Shown here piece by piece: positions 43,180 through 45,038 of a stretch of 45,038 nucleotides of DNA. How positions within the stretch are numbered: position 1 is the first letter of the stretch; each line of letters begins with the position of its first letter. The position numbers and the translations under genes were made by a program. The notes under the pieces were generated by a model. The model did not search any database, was not told the origin of the DNA, and saw nothing but the letters and a program-made list of their open reading frames with translations. The DNA is from Planctomycetota bacterium (GTDB lineage: Bacteria > Planctomycetota > Planctomycetia > Pirellulales > Pirellulaceae). The DNA is taken from NCBI GenBank assembly GCA_023430365.1, contig JAEZAS010000273.1, positions 1-45,038 on the forward strand, written 5' to 3'.

Positions 43180-43725
43180 ATGAGCATCAGCCCGCCTTTG
43201 CTGCCCGATCTCTCGACTCTGGTGGCGCTGTTCTACGAGAACCCCGCCGAACTCGGAACCTTCGAGCAAGTCTCCGCCGCGGAGATACCGACTCCCTACC
43301 GCGAGCTGCTCGCCCATCATGCTCACATGACGGTGACGATGGAGGAGTTCCACGGCAGCCCAGTCGATGTGCGCGTGCTCGCCACCCGGCACGATGGCTC
43401 GCGTTATTCACGCAAGATCTTGCTCAGCCGGCAATCCGATGGCCGCGTGGTTCAGTTCGGCATTCCCCGTCTGAACCTCAATTTCCTGAGCGACGAAGTT
43501 CGCGCCGAAATCGAAAGCCAGCGCACGCCGCTCGGCCGGGTGTTGATCAAGCACAACGTGCTGCGCGAGGTCGAGCTGGTTGCTCTCTGGCGAGTGAGGA
43601 TGGGAGGAGACCTTGCCCGGCTCTTCAGCCGACCGGCCGGCGAAGTCGTCTATGGCCGGACGGCATTGATTCACCTCAACGGCGAGCCGGCGGTTGAACT
43701 TTTAGAGATCGCAGCGCCCGTTTGA
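43180..43725 (+). CDS. Chorismate-lyase-like protein
   Basis: 181 residues from ATG 43180 (MSISPPLLPDLSTLV). The sequence follows the chorismate pyruvate-lyase/UTRA fold: HMTVTMEEFHGSPVDVRVL, SRYSRKILLSRQSDGRVVQFGIPRLNL, an EIESQRTPLGRVLIKHNVLREVEL block and a closing GRTALIHLNGEPAVELLEIA. Arg in YSRKILL and Glu in AVELLEI correspond to positions used by UbiC/DUF98-type enzymes. If active it would turn chorismate into 4-hydroxybenzoate and pyruvate. It lies between a polyprenyl diphosphate synthase and a reductase, the setting expected for making a prenylated aromatic. Ligand binding without catalysis is the alternative. Confidence 0.7.
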   Translation: MSISPPLLPDLSTLVALFYENPAELGTFEQVSAAEIPTPYRELLAHHAHMTVTMEEFHGSPVDVRVLATRHDGSRYSRKILLSRQSDGRVVQFGIPRLNLNFLSDEVRAEIESQRTPLGRVLIKHNVLREVELVALWRVRMGGDLARLFSRPAGEVVYGRTALIHLNGEPAVELLEIAAPV

Positions 43726-43867
43726 ACTTGTTAAGCTAGTTCGCCTGCCCGCATTCGTTTACGCTTCTGTTCGACGCCCGCCTGATGCGGCTCGAACCGA
43801 GAGCGCCCACCTACGAACGCCGAAAAACTCGCCCGCCCCGCAACTCCTTCCTCGCGGTCGAAGCGCC

Positions 43868-44965
43868 ATGACGGACACTTGCGACTGTATTATCGTCGGC
43901 CGAGATGTAGTCTCGCTCGTCGCCGCTACGCTCCTGGCCCAAGCCGGGGTCAAGGTCTTTGTACTCGCCGGGCCTGACAGCCCACGGACTTGTGGCGACT
44001 GGCTGTTGCCCGAGAGTCGCTCGACGTTGGCAAAGATGAAGCTGTTTGACCGGCTGACCAGCCCCACGACAGCCATCGGCAGCTCGCTTCAGTTACTGGA
44101 CGCTTCGGGCAACATCCTCTTATCGCTCGGCGCGGAACCCCCTGTGCGCTCGGTCGAACGCGTGTCGCGTTCGGTCCTGGAGCCGCGGCTCATTGAGACG
44201 CTGCACTGCGAAGGAGCGCGGATCGAACGCACGGGGGACGAGGTCGAAATCGACCGGCCCGATCTGGAAACCTGGCGCGTGCATTGTTCGTCGACCGCCG
44301 GACCCACCTGCACCTACGGCGCGTCCCTCGTCATCGATGGCCGAGAAAGAACGAGTACGGTTGCCGGCTGGTCGGCCGTCACCGCGAGCTACCGAAACGT
44401 AAAGCCGGCCACGGCGCCCGCCACCGCCTTTCGTCCGCTCGACGGCGACGGCTGGTGCTCGCTGACGAGGGTAGGAGACGACCTGGTGCGCGTGGGGGCT
44501 GTGTTTGCCTCTCCCCGGACGGACGGTCGCGGGCTCACCCCAGCTCAGATGTTCGAAGACCGGCTCGTGCAATGTCCCGAGCTATTGAATCGCATGTTGG
44601 CGGCCGAACTGGTGGACGAGCTACGGTTCACTCCTTTGGTGCGCAATCCCGACCCATGGCTGGCCTTCGGCCTGGCGGGGGAATTAGCGACCGGTCAAAT
44701 GCTCGCCGGTCGGGCGCTGGAGGCGCTCCAGACGGGGCAGGCCACGGCCATCGATGCTCCGCTGCGGCCCGGTGCCTGTCCGGGACTGACGCCGCCGCTC
44801 TCGGCTTCATGGCAAATGCTGTTTAATCCGGCGATCGCTGAGCCGGGGTTCTTTTCGGCACGGCCGGGGCTGCTGCCCTCCCTGCGAGCGGCGATTTCTG
44901 GCTCCGAGTGGAAAAACTCGCCATTCCCGCCGGGCGGCGGCGAAGCTATTCTGGCTCGAGTGTGA
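43868..44965 (+). CDS. FAD-dependent oxidoreductase-like protein, geranylgeranyl reductase type, with degenerate FAD motif
   Basis: 365 residues. The N terminus CDCIIVGRDVVSLVAATLLAQAGVKV aligns with the beta-alpha-beta FAD fold, but the G-x-G-x-x-G of homologues reads G-R-D-V-V-S, so two of three glycines are lost. The rest follows the geranylgeranyl-reductase pattern: GDWLLPESRSTLAKMKLFDRL, ERVSRSVLEPRLIETLHCEGARIE, GASLVIDGRERTS, and the C-terminal FGLAGELATGQMLAGRALEAL, which resembles the second FAD contact. It is probably a lipid-modifying oxidoreductase of the same pathway, or a pseudo-enzyme that keeps the fold. The stop is ten bases before the next start. Confidence 0.7.
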   Translation: MTDTCDCIIVGRDVVSLVAATLLAQAGVKVFVLAGPDSPRTCGDWLLPESRSTLAKMKLFDRLTSPTTAIGSSLQLLDASGNILLSLGAEPPVRSVERVSRSVLEPRLIETLHCEGARIERTGDEVEIDRPDLETWRVHCSSTAGPTCTYGASLVIDGRERTSTVAGWSAVTASYRNVKPATAPATAFRPLDGDGWCSLTRVGDDLVRVGAVFASPRTDGRGLTPAQMFEDRLVQCPELLNRMLAAELVDELRFTPLVRNPDPWLAFGLAGELATGQMLAGRALEALQTGQATAIDAPLRPGACPGLTPPLSASWQMLFNPAIAEPGFFSARPGLLPSLRAAISGSEWKNSPFPPGGGEAILARV

Positions 44966-44974
44966 ACCACTCGA

Positions 44975-45038
44975 ATGACTCTCTCCGAACCTGATAGCCG
45001 CTGCTGGCCGACGCTGCCGCTCGTTGCGACGGTTGGCG
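44975..45038 (+). CDS. 5' end of a further gene of the isoprenoid cluster, cut by the window edge
   Basis: ATG 44975 begins M-T-L-S-E-P-D-S-R-C-W-P-T-L-P-L-V-A-T-V-G and runs out of the window. It is nine bases after the stop of the FAD protein on the same strand, so translation is likely coupled. Too short to identify; a UbiA-type prenyltransferase would be the natural missing step but cannot be claimed. Confidence 0.4.
   Translation, partial: MTLSEPDSRCWPTLPLVATVG

Overview
The window looks like a stretch of chromosome from a planctomycete, most likely of the Pirellulales type. This is inferred from the high GC content, long intergenic spacers with small palindromes, and Tat-signal Gfo/Idh/MocA and TIM-barrel hydrolase genes. 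A GlmM-like mutase, a HemD-HemE fusion, a cysteine-rich secreted protein and zinc-ribbon membrane proteins also point this way. It is mostly housekeeping and lineage-specific genes. I see no prophage, integrase, transposase, CRISPR array, rRNA or tRNA.

Layout. 1-4.3 kb (minus strand): the start of an unknown gene, a secreted serine hydrolase, a phosphohexomutase (GlmM-like) and an orphan ParA. 4.6-5.8 kb (plus): scpB followed by a small, extremely acidic protein, closed by a clear terminator. 5.9-13.6 kb (minus): hemA and a HemX/CcsA-like membrane protein overlapping by an ATGA, a receiver-less sigma-54 activator, a secreted HEAT-repeat protein and argH. 13.6-14.4 kb has no convincing gene. 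14.4-17.0 kb (plus): rpmG, recJ and an orphan Hpt protein. 17.1-18.5 kb: four tiny envelope proteins (a lipoprotein, a one-helix protein, DUF3309, DUF1328), ending at a bidirectional terminator. 18.6-26.2 kb (minus): an NtrC-type response regulator, a UvrC without its C-terminal HhH domain, a phosphoglucomutase/phosphomannomutase and a HemD-HemE fusion. 26.4-27.5 kb (plus): an unrecognised 385-residue protein. 27.6-34.0 kb (minus): a helix-turn-helix protein with a striking palindromic upstream region, a Ca2+/cation antiporter, an amidohydrolase plus oxidoreductase pair, a universal stress protein and a cysteine-rich secreted protein. 34.8-45.0 kb (plus): two zinc-ribbon membrane proteins, one an M48-type peptidase with a broken HEXXH motif, then an isoprenoid-type cluster.

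The most interesting block is the last one (39.2-45.0 kb). It holds a squalene/hopene-type cyclase with an intact DxDD motif, a DUF116-polyprenyl diphosphate synthase fusion, a chorismate-lyase-like protein, and a geranylgeranyl-reductase-like flavoprotein with an eroded dinucleotide-binding motif. A further gene is cut by the window edge. Together they suggest synthesis of a prenylated or cyclised isoprenoid, perhaps with an aromatic head group from chorismate; this is inference. Other points of note are the HemD-HemE fusion of consecutive haem-pathway enzymes, the pseudo-peptidase, the truncated UvrC, the acidic partner of scpB, and several families of small intergenic palindromes.
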